Source: UBA6054 sp964522095
GTDB taxonomy: Bacteria; Planctomycetota; Phycisphaerae; Phycisphaerales; UBA1924
NCBI GenBank assembly: GCA_964522095.1
Contig: CAZFSO010000012.1
Location: forward strand, 1 to 42,565
DNA length: 42,565 nt
Reading direction: 5' to 3'
A model generated the notes under the pieces. That model searched no databases. It saw only the letters and a program-made list of their open reading frames with translations, and was not told where the DNA came from. Below, in pieces: positions 17,585 through 26,868 of this stretch (the stretch's first letter is position 1; the number at the start of each line of letters is the position of its first letter). Both the position numbers and the translations under genes were made by a program.

Positions 17585-18642
17585 GCCAGCACCCCGCCGG
17601 CCGCGCCGGACACGCGGATGGGCCGCCCGAGGCGCTGGCGCTCGGCGACGATGTGGCGGGCGTACTTCATCATGGCGTCCATGGGCGACCAGTTGGGCCG
17701 GTGGTTCAGGGCCCGGGCCGCGGCCGACATGTCGGCGCAGGTGTAGTGCTGGTAGGTGGCGACCATCTCCTCGGGCATGTCGAAGTACTCGGGCTCGACG
17801 CCGGTGCCCAGGGCCTCGTTGATCGCCTCGACGATCTGGTTGAACGAGGTCGTCCGGCCGGAGCCGCAGTTGTACACGCCCGGGGTCACCCCGGGCTCGG
17901 CGGCGGCCAGCGTGCAGGCGACGACGTCGTCGACGAACACCTGGTCGCGTTCGTGCTCGCCCTGGCGGAACAGGCGCGGGCGTCCGCCGTCGAGGATCTG
18001 GTTGGTCAGGTGCCAGACCATCGACGCCATCTTGCCCTTGCGCGACTCGCCGGGGCCGAACACGTTGAAGTAGCGCAGGCCGACGACGTGGGGCCGGCGC
18101 TCGTTCTCGCGCTTGCATCGCTCGAAGTGGCGCGCCAGTTCGGCGTCCATCAGCCACTTGCTGAAGCCGTAGACGTTCTGGGGGACGCCCGCGGCGGACT
18201 CTGGGAACGGGGTGCGGGTCTCGCTCTGGGGGGGCGTGCCGTAGGTCGCGCCGCTGGAGGCGTAGACCAGGGGCGTGCCGGCGCCGGCGCAGGCGTCGAG
18301 GATGTCGGCGAACGGCTCGGCGTTGGCGGCGAGCATCTTCTTCTCGTCGAACTCGAGCGTGTCCGTGATGGCCGCCAGGTGGAACACGGCGCGGGGCTGG
18401 AGGCCCTCGACCGCGGGCTGCCAGTTCAGGTCGCCCACGCCGTCGGGCATGACTGTGCCGCGGAACGGCCCGACGCCCGCTCGCTCGCACGCCTCGACGA
18501 TGTTGGCGTAGGACCCCGTGCGGAAGTCGTCGACCACGTAGACGTGGGCCGTCGGGTGGCGGCGCATCAGTTCGGCGACGAGGTTGGCGCCGATGAACCC
18601 GGCGCCTCCCGTGACGATGTACACCGGCGTCTGGCTGGGCAT
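17581..18642 (-). CDS. hldD: ADP-L-glycero-D-manno-heptose 6-epimerase-like SDR enzyme
   Basis: NAD(P)-dependent sugar-nucleotide epimerase of 353 residues, best matching HldD/RfaD, which forms ADP-L-glycero-D-manno-heptose for LPS inner core. Evidence: GGAGFIGANLVAEL at the N-terminus, FHLAAITDTLEFDEKKM, SSGATYGTPP followed by the YGFSK catalytic YxxxK, LRYFNVFGPGE with a following KGKMASMVWHL, RDQVFVDDVV, and GVYNCGSGRTTSFNQ. The ATG at 18642 is 14 nt after the LysM gene stop. HldE/GmhA partners are not in the window. The heptose assignment rests on these motifs and is good but not proven. The GTGA overlap with the following UDP-xylose-synthase-like gene suggests a shared polysaccharide or LPS role. 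Confidence 0.85.
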
Positions 18643-18656
18643 GGGCGATGATACGG

Positions 18657-19373
18657 TCAGTCGCCCGCGGGCAGCGGGGGCAGGCGCAGCGTCTGGCCGA
18701 CGCGGAGCCGGTCGGGGCTGGCGAGCGTGTCGGCGTTGGCCCGGAAGATGAAGTCGGCGTGTCGCACCGAGCCGTAGTAGGACTGGGCGATGCGGCTGAG
18801 CGAGTCGCCGGGCTTGACGACGTACTCGACGACCGGGTCGGGCTGGGGCGGCGGCTCGGGCGCGCCGTCCTCGCGGACGACCACGCCCTGCACGTTGCCG
18901 GGGTCCAGGGGCACGCGGACGACCTCGCCCGCGCGCAGGCGGCGCGGGTCCTTGAGGGGGTTGGCCCGGGCGACCACCGGGCCGAACGACGCGTCGCCGA
19001 AGTAGGCCCGGGCGATGGTCTCGAAGGTCTCGCCCTCGGCCACGGTGTGCTCGCGGAACTCGGGGGGGACGACCCTGGTCCCCGGCCGGGCCGGCGGAGG
19101 GTCTGCCCGGGTCGGGCCCGGGTCGGCGGTCACCGGCGCGCGGGCGTCGGGCCCGGGGTCGGCCGAGGGGGCCGGGGGGGGCGGGACGATCGGGCCGGCG
19201 GTCCGGGTCTGCTCGGGCGCGGCCCGGTCCGGCTGCTCTGGCTGGTCGAAACTGATCGTCGCGGCCTGGGGGGACGGGCCCGGGTCGTAGATCCAGTAGG
19301 TGCCGATCCACAGCAGCACCAGCAGGCAGATGCCCACGAAGATCCGCGACGAGCGTTCGTCCATCGCCCCCAT
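18657..19373 (-). CDS. Membrane-anchored protein with two LysM domains
   Basis: Protein of 238 residues. A single N-terminal transmembrane segment (about residues 11-28) is followed by a proline-rich linker (about 45-105) and two LysM peptidoglycan-binding modules (about 108-156 and 183-232; typical VKPGDSLSRIAQSYYG and RVGQTLRLP). It should tether the cell envelope to peptidoglycan or an equivalent wall. No catalytic domain is attached. Start at 19373 or the ATG three codons later; neither has a clear Shine-Dalgarno. It lies 31 nt downstream of secDF and 14 nt upstream of hldD, so it is probably co-transcribed with both. Confidence 0.85.
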   Translation of the reverse strand: MGAMDERSSRIFVGICLLVLLWIGTYWIYDPGPSPQAATISFDQPEQPDRAAPEQTRTAGPIVPPPPAPSADPGPDARAPVTADPGPTRADPPPARPGTRVVPPEFREHTVAEGETFETIARAYFGDASFGPVVARANPLKDPRRLRAGEVVRVPLDPGNVQGVVVREDGAPEPPPQPDPVVEYVVKPGDSLSRIAQSYYGSVRHADFIFRANADTLASPDRLRVGQTLRLPPLPAGD

Positions 19374-19404
19374 GGCGCGATTCTACCGTCGCCCGGCCGG
19401 GGCG

Positions 19405-22400
19405 TCAGGCCGGCGCCCGGACCGGCTCGAACTGGGCGGACTTGTCCTCCTTGCGGCTCCACACGAGCGGGGCGGCGACCGCGATCGACGAATAGGTGCC
19501 GAACAGCACGCCGATGAGCAGCGTGTAACTGAACGCACGCACGCCCGACCCGCCGAAGACGTAGAGCACCAGCACCGCCATGAGCGTGGTCAGCGAGGTG
19601 ATGGTCGTCCGGCTGATCGTCTCGTTGATCGACTTGTTGATGACGTCGCGGGAGACGTACGACAGCTTGCCGCGGTTCTCGCGGATGCGGTCCATGATGA
19701 CGATGGTGTCGTTGAGCGAGTATCCGACGATGGTGAGCAGCGCGGCGACGAGCGTCAGGTCGATCTTGAACGGCTCGATGAGCAGCGCGCGGGCGAGGCC
19801 CTCTGCGATGTGGTGGTCGTAGATGATCTCGGCCAGCGCGATCAGGCCCAGGGCGATCAGCACGTCGTGCAACTGCGTGATGACGATGACGACCGAGTAG
19901 CGCAGCGCGCCGAACCGCACCCAGATGTAGATGAGGATCAGCAGCATCGAGAGCGCGACGGCGACCACGGCCTTCTGGCGGAAGTCGGCCGCGATGGCGG
20001 CGGAGAAGTTCTGCACCGAGATCGCGTCGGTGGTGGTGGTCAGGGCCTCACGGACGAGGTCCCACTCGCGCTGGGCGATCTCGCTCTGCCAAGCCTCGGG
20101 GTTGTCCAGGTACAGCAGCCCTGGGTCCAGGACCAGGACGACCGCGGACCGGACGGCGTCGTTGGCGCCCTCGAGCACGCGGACCTCGACCTGGCGTCCG
20201 AGCGCGTCGGCGAAGTCGGGCTTGCCGCGCATGAGGTTGAGGCGGTCGCGGATCTGGTCGACGGTCTGCGTGGGGTCGATGTTCTCGATGAGGAGGGCCG
20301 CGCCGCCGACGAACTCGGTCACGTCGTCGCGCAGTTCGGGCCGGCCGACGCTGTCGCCCAGCGAGTTGCTGTGGATCGGGTAGACCGGGGCGGCCTGGGC
20401 CTCCTGGACCTCGGCGGCATCGAAACTGACGGGCGGCGGTGCGTCGAGGCGGTCCTCGAAGGCACCGGTGATGGCCCGGGTGATCTCCTGGCGGTCGGTG
20501 TCCAGGGTCTTGATGACAAAGGTGTCCGAGTAGAGCCCGCCCTCGACGGGGTTGACGGCGATGATCTCGGCGGAGCGGAACTGCGCGATGGGCGATCCGT
20601 CGGGCTGGCTCTCGCCGATCTGGCGGACGACCTGCTCGATCTCGGTGCGGGAGGCGGGCTCGACGCCGTCGCGGAAGGACATGGTCACCTGGGTGCCGCC
20701 GCGGAACTCGGTGTCGAGCATCTCGGAGCCGCGTGAGATCACCATGCCGACGCCCAGCGCGACGAACACGGCCGAGATGATGAAGAACAGCCCGCGCAGG
20801 CGGATCCAGTCGATCCTGGGCTCGAGCAGCCGGTCGATGAACGGGAAGGCCAGCGCGAGCATGCTCATGCGGCGGATCTTCACGCGGTCGATGAGCACCG
20901 ACATGATGATGCGGCTGAAGAACAGCGCCGAGACCATGGTGCACGCGACGCCGATGCCCAGGGTGATGGCGAAGCCGCGGATCTCCTGCGTGCCGATGTT
21001 GGCCAGCACGAAGCAGACGATCAGGTTTGTGACGTTGCCGTCGACGATCGCGCTGAGGGCCTTCTCGTAGCCCAGGCGGACGCTGGTGCGCAGGTCCAGG
21101 CCCCTGCGCATCTCCTCGCGGATGCGCTCGAAGATCAGCACGTTGGCGTCGACCGCCATGCCGAAGGTCAGGATGATGCCGGCGATGCCGGGCAGGGTGA
21201 GCGAGGCGCGGGAGAGGGCCAGCGCCCCCACGATCAGCGCCGCGTTGATCACGAGGCACACGACCGCCACCACGCCGAAGCCGAAGTAGTAGACGATCAT
21301 GAACGCGCCCACGAGCCCGAGGGCGATCAGGCCGGCGACCAGGCCCTTGTCGAGGTTGTCCTGGCCGAGTTCGGGGGCGATGGTCGACTCGGAGATCGGC
21401 TCGGGGCTGAGTTTGGCCTGCAGGGAGCCCGCGGTCATGACGCGGACGATGTAACTGATCTCCTCGGGGGTGAACTCGCCCTCGATCACGCCGCGGTTGG
21501 AGATGCGCCCGCGCAGGTTGGGCGCGGTGTAGACCTCGTCGTCGAGCATGACGGCCATCTGGTTGCCGATGTTGTCGCCGGTCAGTTCGCCCAGCCGGGC
21601 CGCGCCGACGGGGTCCATCTCGAAGCCGATGGCCGGGCGGCCGAGCTGGTCCTGCGTCTGGAAGGCGCGCGAGATCCGCCAGCGCCCGTCGTCGCCGGTC
21701 ATGCGCATGCCCCGCGAGTCGAAGCAGAGCATGTAGAGGTCGCCGGCGTACTCCTCGACGACGTAGCCGCGGCCGAGGAAGAACCCGGCCGGGTCGGTGG
21801 TCAACGCCTCGTACTCCTGGACGGTGCCGTACCAGTTGTCCAGGCGGTTGATCTTGTACCAGCGGGCGTCGCTGGCGCGGGCGACGCGGGGCCCGCGGGC
21901 GCGCAGGTCCTCGCGGAGGCGCTCCTCCTCGGGGTGTGTCGCGGCCCCGCCGCTGCCCTGGGGGTCGACGGTGATGCGGAAACTCAGTTGGCCCGAGGCC
22001 TGCACGAGGCGCTTGAGGTCGGAGGTGTCGTCGAGCGCGCTGCGCTCGGAGGCGTACCGCTCGAAGGCCGCCAGCACCCGGTCGAGCTGGTCGGAGACCT
22101 CCGGGTGCTCGGCGCGGATGCGGTCGAGCGCCCGCGTGCGGGCGCTCTCCACGGTGACGACCTCCCCCGTGCTGGCGTCGCGGATGCGACGGACCTCGTC
22201 GGGCAGTTCCAGGGCCCGGCGGACCTCTTCGGGCCCGATGGCGGCGGCCTGCACGTTGTCACGGGCCACCGCGTAGGCGATCTCCGCCTCGGCGGCCTGG
22301 TCGGCCAACTGGTCGAGCACCTCGTCGGGCGCCCCGTTTCGCTCGGCGGCCTGCAACTCGGCGCGGAACCGCAGGGCGCGCTCGTAGGCCCGCTCGGCTG

Positions 22401-22854
22401 CCAGCAACTCCTCGCGTAGGCCGGGGTTGTCCCCGGAGACGCGCTCGATCGCGTCGCGACGCTCGCCGGCCTCCATGCGCATCAGGCGCTCGAACTCCGC
22501 CGGCTCGACCGACGCGACCTGGAAGTTGGCCAGTTCGGCCTCGAGTTCGTCGCGGAGCGCCTTGACGCGCTCGCCGGGCAGGGGCATCGTGATCTCGATG
22601 CGGTCCTGGCCCTGGCGGACGATGCTGATCTCGAACAGGCCGTTCGGGTCGATGCGCCGCATCAGCACGTCGATGATCTGCGGGATGACCTCGTCGGGGT
22701 CCTCCGTGCGGTCCATCTGGACGGTGTAGATCAGCGAGGACCCGCCCTGGAGGTCCTTGCCCAGCCGGATCTTCTTGCTCGGCGGGGTGGCGGCGCTGAC
22801 GGCCAGAACGATCAGGGCCAGCGCGATGAAGATGTTCCGCACAAGATGGCGCAT
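19405..22854 (-). CDS. secDF: SecDF protein-export fusion
   Basis: Fused SecD and SecF subunits of the Sec translocon accessory complex, which uses proton motive force to pull proteins out of the SecYEG channel. The protein is 1149 residues. The SecD half begins with one helix (4-22) and the KDLQGGSS motif (33-40). It has a large exported P1 head containing a predicted coiled coil (about 155-290) and ends in five helices with the AVDANVLIFERIREE motif. The SecF half starts at about 725 with the TEFRGGTQVTMSF motif and continues with helices containing VGYSLNDTIVIMDRIREN. The overall length exceeds that of many SecDFs because of the enlarged P1 head. The gene is 30 nt from yajC and follows tgt-yajC, the classic order. 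Confidence 0.96.
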   Translation of the reverse strand: MRHLVRNIFIALALIVLAVSAATPPSKKIRLGKDLQGGSSLIYTVQMDRTEDPDEVIPQIIDVLMRRIDPNGLFEISIVRQGQDRIEITMPLPGERVKALRDELEAELANFQVASVEPAEFERLMRMEAGERRDAIERVSGDNPGLREELLAAERAYERALRFRAELQAAERNGAPDEVLDQLADQAAEAEIAYAVARDNVQAAAIGPEEVRRALELPDEVRRIRDASTGEVVTVESARTRALDRIRAEHPEVSDQLDRVLAAFERYASERSALDDTSDLKRLVQASGQLSFRITVDPQGSGGAATHPEEERLREDLRARGPRVARASDARWYKINRLDNWYGTVQEYEALTTDPAGFFLGRGYVVEEYAGDLYMLCFDSRGMRMTGDDGRWRISRAFQTQDQLGRPAIGFEMDPVGAARLGELTGDNIGNQMAVMLDDEVYTAPNLRGRISNRGVIEGEFTPEEISYIVRVMTAGSLQAKLSPEPISESTIAPELGQDNLDKGLVAGLIALGLVGAFMIVYYFGFGVVAVVCLVINAALIVGALALSRASLTLPGIAGIILTFGMAVDANVLIFERIREEMRRGLDLRTSVRLGYEKALSAIVDGNVTNLIVCFVLANIGTQEIRGFAITLGIGVACTMVSALFFSRIIMSVLIDRVKIRRMSMLALAFPFIDRLLEPRIDWIRLRGLFFIISAVFVALGVGMVISRGSEMLDTEFRGGTQVTMSFRDGVEPASRTEIEQVVRQIGESQPDGSPIAQFRSAEIIAVNPVEGGLYSDTFVIKTLDTDRQEITRAITGAFEDRLDAPPPVSFDAAEVQEAQAAPVYPIHSNSLGDSVGRPELRDDVTEFVGGAALLIENIDPTQTVDQIRDRLNLMRGKPDFADALGRQVEVRVLEGANDAVRSAVVLVLDPGLLYLDNPEAWQSEIAQREWDLVREALTTTTDAISVQNFSAAIAADFRQKAVVAVALSMLLILIYIWVRFGALRYSVVIVITQLHDVLIALGLIALAEIIYDHHIAEGLARALLIEPFKIDLTLVAALLTIVGYSLNDTIVIMDRIRENRGKLSYVSRDVINKSINETISRTTITSLTTLMAVLVLYVFGGSGVRAFSYTLLIGVLFGTYSSIAVAAPLVWSRKEDKSAQFEPVRAPA

Positions 22855-22884
22855 GGATGGAGAACCTCGGTTCGGGCCGGCGCG

Positions 22885-23346
22885 TCAGGCGCTCGCTGCC
22901 TCTTGGGTCTTGTCGGTCGGTTGGTCCGCGCCCTCGGGGCCCGCGCGAAGCACGCCCGACACCGCCGAGCGGGCCACCCAGAGGCGCGTGTTGCTGGACC
23001 GGTCGGACTCGAGCAGGCACTCGTCGCCCTTGATCTCGACGATGGTGCCGATCACCCCGCCGGCGGTCTGGACGCGGTCGCGCTTCTTCAGGCCGGCGAG
23101 CATCTCGGCGCGGCGCTTCTTCTCCTTGCGCCCGCCCATCATCGTGCTGATGAACAGGAAGGCGACCATCATCATCATGATGGGGAGGAACCAGCCGAGC
23201 CCCCCCGGCTGCTGGGCGGCGCCCGGCGCGGCGTTCGGGCCGGCGCCCGGCTGGGCCCCGTCGGCCCCCAGAACACCCTGTACAGGTCCGTCCTGCATGG
23301 CCAGCGTGGGCCATGCGGCGATGCGTGCCGCGTTGATCTCGGTCAT
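22885..23346 (-). CDS. yajC: Preprotein translocase accessory subunit YajC
   Basis: Small single-pass membrane protein of 153 residues that belongs to the SecDF-YajC complex. A helix of about 19 residues (PIMMMMVAFLFIS) is followed by the conserved basic cytoplasmic region RKEKKRRAEMLAGLKKRDRVQTAGGVIGTIV, of which only the family core is quoted here in pieces. An N-terminal extension of about 45 residues rich in A, P, Q and G precedes the helix and is longer than in most YajC proteins. ATG at 23346 has GGAG 6 nt upstream. It lies between tgt and secDF, as in many bacteria. Confidence 0.93.
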   Translation of the reverse strand: MTEINAARIAAWPTLAMQDGPVQGVLGADGAQPGAGPNAAPGAAQQPGGLGWFLPIMMMMVAFLFISTMMGGRKEKKRRAEMLAGLKKRDRVQTAGGVIGTIVEIKGDECLLESDRSSNTRLWVARSAVSGVLRAGPEGADQPTDKTQEAASA

Positions 23347-23465
23347 TCGGTGCTCCGTCGCCGGCTCGGTAAGACCGGGTCGGCATGGTAGGACGCCCGG
23401 GGCGTGCCGGTGCGTGCTCTTTGGGAACCGGGGCTCGCGCTTCTCGCCCCGGCGAGCGAACCGGA

Positions 23466-24770
23466 TCAGCCCGGGTTCGCCCCCCCGGATACGCCCCCGA
23501 CCGGCTCGGCGGGGCGGGACCGGGCGTCCTCGACAAGGTCGCGCAGGTGCGGCCGTCGCGCGACGAACCCCGCCCAGTCGTCGGCCCGGATGGCCCGGCG
23601 CAGGTCGGCGGTCAGACGCTGGAAGAACCGCAGGTTGTGCAGCGTGACCAGGATCGGCCCGAGCATCTCCTCGGCGGCGAAGAGGTGGCGGATGTAGGCC
23701 CGGCTGAACGGTTGACCCTCGAAGGTCGCCCACGCGTTGGCCGCGGGGTCGCAGGCCGGGCAGTCGCAGCCGGGCTCGAGGGGGCGGGGGTCCTCGGCGA
23801 AGCGGGCGTTCTTGAGCCGGATCTGCCCGCTCTCGCCCGGCTCGGCGGTGAAGGCGTTGGCGTTGCGCCCGTTGCGCGTCGGCAGCACGCAGTCGAACAT
23901 GTCCACGCCCGCCAGGACGGCGGCCGCGATGTCGCGCTCGTAGCCCACGCCCATCAGGTACCGGGGCTTGTCGTCGGGCATTTTCGGTGCGGTGTGGCGG
24001 ACAACGCGGGCGATGTCCGCTGGCGATTCCCCCACGGCGACCCCCCCGATCGCGTAGCCCGGCAGGTCGATCCCGCAGATCCGCTCGACGCACCAGTCGC
24101 GACGGGCCAGGTCCGTCCCGCCCTGGATGATGCCGAACAGGGCCTGCTCGTCCGGCCGGGCGTGGGCGGCCTTGCAGCGCTCCAGCCACCGGACCGTCCG
24201 CTCGTTGGCCACGTCCAGGCGGGCGGCGTGGTCGTACCCGGCCCGGCGGGACGCGTCGCGCCGGGCTGCCTGGCGCAGGCGAGTCTGGTTGACCGGGGCC
24301 GAGCCGGGGTCGACCGAGGGCGGGCAGTCGTCGAACGCCATCATGATGTCCGGGCCGAGTTCGTTCTGGATGCGGGTGGCGCTCTCCGGGGTCATGCGGA
24401 TGGTCGAGCCGTCCACGATCGAGCGGAACGACACGCCGTCGTCGTCCACGGCGTTGATGTCGGCCATCGAGTAGGCCTGGTACCCCCCAGAATCGGTCAG
24501 GATGGGCCCGTCCCAGTTCATGAACCGGTGCACGCCGCCCATGCGCTGGATCAGTTCCGAGCCGGGCCGGAGCATCAGGTGGTAGGTGTTGTTGAGGAGG
24601 ATCTGGGCGCCGGTCTGGCGGACCATGTGGGGCGGCACGCCCTTGACGCTGGCGCGGGTGCCTACGGGCATGAAGGCCGGGGTCTCGAACGAGCCGTGCG
24701 GCGTGTGCACCGTGCCCGCGCGGGCAAGGCCGGACCGGGCGTCGATGGTAAAACGCAGCGGGGCGGGCAT
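23466..24770 (-). CDS. tgt: Queuine/preQ1 tRNA-guanine transglycosylase
   Basis: Replaces G34 of GUN-anticodon tRNAs with preQ1 in queuosine synthesis. The 434-residue protein has the catalytic DSGGYQ (Asp93), the GVDMFDCVLPTRNGR segment with nucleophile Asp290, and the base-recognition region near RTV-GIIQGG. The zinc site is CDCPAC (Cys335, Cys337, Cys340) with His378 (VTLHN). Compared with the Zymomonas enzyme (spacing 26), the Cys340-His378 spacing is 38, an insertion of about 12 residues right after the Cys motif. The protein also runs about 40 residues past the usual C-terminus with an acidic/Pro-Gly tail. ATG at 24770. It heads the tgt-yajC-secDF cluster. The other queuosine genes are not in this window, apart from the degenerate QueC-like gene. 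Confidence 0.95.
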   Translation of the reverse strand: MPAPLRFTIDARSGLARAGTVHTPHGSFETPAFMPVGTRASVKGVPPHMVRQTGAQILLNNTYHLMLRPGSELIQRMGGVHRFMNWDGPILTDSGGYQAYSMADINAVDDDGVSFRSIVDGSTIRMTPESATRIQNELGPDIMMAFDDCPPSVDPGSAPVNQTRLRQAARRDASRRAGYDHAARLDVANERTVRWLERCKAAHARPDEQALFGIIQGGTDLARRDWCVERICGIDLPGYAIGGVAVGESPADIARVVRHTAPKMPDDKPRYLMGVGYERDIAAAVLAGVDMFDCVLPTRNGRNANAFTAEPGESGQIRLKNARFAEDPRPLEPGCDCPACDPAANAWATFEGQPFSRAYIRHLFAAEEMLGPILVTLHNLRFFQRLTADLRRAIRADDWAGFVARRPHLRDLVEDARSRPAEPVGGVSGGANPG

Positions 24771-24793
24771 GGGACGAAGCCTAGGTGGGCCCG

Positions 24794-25774
24794 CTATCCG
24801 CCCCGTCCCTGGCGGCTCGCCTTCTCCAGGACCCGCTTCTCGCGGCGCGAGAGCGACTGGATGCCCTTGATGCGCACCTTGTCCAGGATGCGGTCGATCT
24901 CCTCGTCCGATGGCGCCCTCGGGCCCGCCCGGCCGGGCGTGCGTCCGGGCTTGGGCTTCTTGGAGTTGCCCAGGACGTCGAAGAAATCGAGCAGGTGGTC
25001 GGAGTTGCGGATGAAGAAGTAGCCCGCGATGGCCCCGCCGATGTGGGCGGCGTCGCCACCGGCGTTGTGCCCGCTGGTCAGCAGGTTGAACAGCGACAGG
25101 CCGACGTAGCCGTAAGCCAGCCACTTCATGCGGATGGGGATGGGCGGGAAGAGCAGTTGGACCACGGTGTTTGGCGCGATGTAGGCGCAGGCCATGATCA
25201 CGCCGAACACGCCGGCCGAGGCCCCGACCAAAGGCGTGCTCGGGTGGCTCATCAGGACGCCCGGAAGCGGCACGCCGGCCATGCCGAGGAGGTTGAGCAG
25301 GACGTAGAGCACCCCGCCCATGATGCCGCAGACGAGGTAGAAGGCCAGGTACTTGCGTCCTCCGAGCGTCTCCTCGACCATCGGGCCGAAGATGAACAGC
25401 CCGAACATGTTGAAGAAGATGTGCAGCAGGTTGTCGGGCGAGTGGAGGAACTGGAAGGTCAGCAGGCGCCAGACCTGGAGGTTGAGTTGGAGGGTGGAGA
25501 CCACCTGGCCCGAGGGGTCGATGCTCTGGATGATCTCGAAGAACCCCTTGGCGGTCGACCAGTGGCCGTAGTGGTGAAGCAGCGTCCCGGTCGGCAACCG
25601 GGGGCGTGCGAAGACGGTCACCGCGAGCACGTGGATCGCGATGTTGCTGACGATCAGCCAGGTGTTGACGGTCCACGGGCCGCGCCGGCGCATCATGGCG
25701 CCCGGCCCGCCGGTGTTGCCGGCCCAGCCGCGCCCGGTGTCCGCACGCTGGTAGTCTCGGTCGTAGATCCCCAT
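24794..25774 (-). CDS. Rhomboid family intramembrane serine protease with C-terminal DUF6576-like tail
   Basis: Membrane protein of 326 residues with six or more helices and the rhomboid catalytic dyad: Ser186 in GASAG and His244 in AHIGG. The L1-loop-type WRLLTFQFLH and the HIFFNMFGLFIFGPMVE segment are typical. After the last helix, a cytoplasmic tail (about 290-320; DRILDKVRIKGIQSLSRREK) matches the short helical domain called DUF6576 on some planctomycete rhomboids. ATG at 25774 has AAGGAG 4 nt upstream. Substrates are unknown. The next gene upstream encodes another intramembrane protease with the same tail. Confidence 0.92.
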   Translation of the reverse strand: MGIYDRDYQRADTGRGWAGNTGGPGAMMRRRGPWTVNTWLIVSNIAIHVLAVTVFARPRLPTGTLLHHYGHWSTAKGFFEIIQSIDPSGQVVSTLQLNLQVWRLLTFQFLHSPDNLLHIFFNMFGLFIFGPMVEETLGGRKYLAFYLVCGIMGGVLYVLLNLLGMAGVPLPGVLMSHPSTPLVGASAGVFGVIMACAYIAPNTVVQLLFPPIPIRMKWLAYGYVGLSLFNLLTSGHNAGGDAAHIGGAIAGYFFIRNSDHLLDFFDVLGNSKKPKPGRTPGRAGPRAPSDEEIDRILDKVRIKGIQSLSRREKRVLEKASRQGRGG

Positions 25775-25806
25775 GCCGCTCCTTCAGCCCGCGGGCCGTT
25801 CTGACA

Positions 25807-26859
25807 TCATTGCTCGGTTGTGGCCCCGGGCCCTTTCGATTCTCGGATCCGCTCGGTCGCCCGCTTGAGCACGCGGCGTTCGCGCGCCGTCAGGCCCGCC
25901 ATGCCCGAGCGGGAGATCTTTTCCAGGATGCGGTCGACCTCGTCCAGGTCGTCGGCCGTCGGGTCGGGTTCGGTTGCCGGCTCGGGGGGCGGGCTGCTTT
26001 GGGGGGCGGGCGCATCGACCGTCGGGTCCGACCCGGCGAGGAACTGCACGCGGCGGCGCTCCATCCAGGCCACCACCGCCGTGAATGCCCCCACCACCAG
26101 AAGGACCTTGCCGTCGGCGAACACCAGGCCGGCCGCGACGAGCAGCCCGGCGGTCACCAGCCCGGCGTGGGCGCTGACCCACAGCGACCTGTGGTACCCC
26201 GCCCTCCGCCAGACCAGGGCCTGCAGGACGCGGGCCCCGTCCAGCGGCGGCGCGGGCAGCAGGTTGAAGCCCAGCACCACGAGGTTGGCCAGGTGCAGCG
26301 ACCACAGGGCGATCAGCCACCACGGCAGCGAGCCGTACGCGGCCTCAAGGGCCGGGATCGACCGTGCCGGGTCCAGCAGATAGGGCGCGGCCGACGACCA
26401 GTCGCTTGTGACGGCTACCAGTGCGCCGCCGAGCAGGACGGCAAGCGCCGCGTTGACCATGGGCCCGGCGATCGCGGTCGACAACTCCTGGCGCCACCCG
26501 TGCGGGGTCCGGCAGGCCGCCAGGCCGCCCAGGGGCCACAGGACGATTTCGTCGGCCTGGCCGCCCGTGCGCCGGCACGCGACGCAGTGGCCGGCCTCGT
26601 GCAGCAGCACAGCGACGAACAGCGCCGCCAGGAACGGCAGCACGAACACCACGCCCGCCTGGTGCCTGGGCAGCGTGAAGATGACCTGCGCGAGCGCGTA
26701 GAGCACGAAGACCCAGTGCAGCCGGACCCGCACGCCCATCGCCCGGCCGAGCGGGACGCCCCAGCGCAGCGGGTTCTCGCCATCGCCCAGGACGCGTCCG
26801 AGCGCGCCGAACCGCCCGCCGGCCCCCACCATCCCGTCTGTCCAAGGGTCGCGGGCCAT
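25807..26859 (-). CDS. Site-2 protease (M50) family membrane metalloprotease
   Basis: Intramembrane zinc metalloprotease of 350 residues. The HExxH motif is HEAGH (His87, Glu88, His91) within the second or third helix, and the partner Asp is in NLLPAPPLDGARV (Asn199...Asp207). There is no PDZ domain and no CBS pair, so it is a minimal S2P (SpoIVFB/Rip-like group). The linker after the last helix is Pro-Glu rich, and residues 305-340 form a tail (VDRILEKISRSG...LTARERRVLK) that aligns with the tail of the rhomboid next door. Nine nucleotides separate it from the nudix gene and 32 from the rhomboid gene, so they form one transcription unit. Confidence 0.93.
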   Translation of the reverse strand: MARDPWTDGMVGAGGRFGALGRVLGDGENPLRWGVPLGRAMGVRVRLHWVFVLYALAQVIFTLPRHQAGVVFVLPFLAALFVAVLLHEAGHCVACRRTGGQADEIVLWPLGGLAACRTPHGWRQELSTAIAGPMVNAALAVLLGGALVAVTSDWSSAAPYLLDPARSIPALEAAYGSLPWWLIALWSLHLANLVVLGFNLLPAPPLDGARVLQALVWRRAGYHRSLWVSAHAGLVTAGLLVAAGLVFADGKVLLVVGAFTAVVAWMERRRVQFLAGSDPTVDAPAPQSSPPPEPATEPDPTADDLDEVDRILEKISRSGMAGLTARERRVLKRATERIRESKGPGATTEQ

Positions 26860-26868
26860 CGGGCAACG

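Noticed and set aside
23428..23452. Hairpin between tgt and yajC as a terminator
   Set aside because: A 7-bp GC stem is present, but no T-run follows on the minus strand, so it is not called as a terminator.
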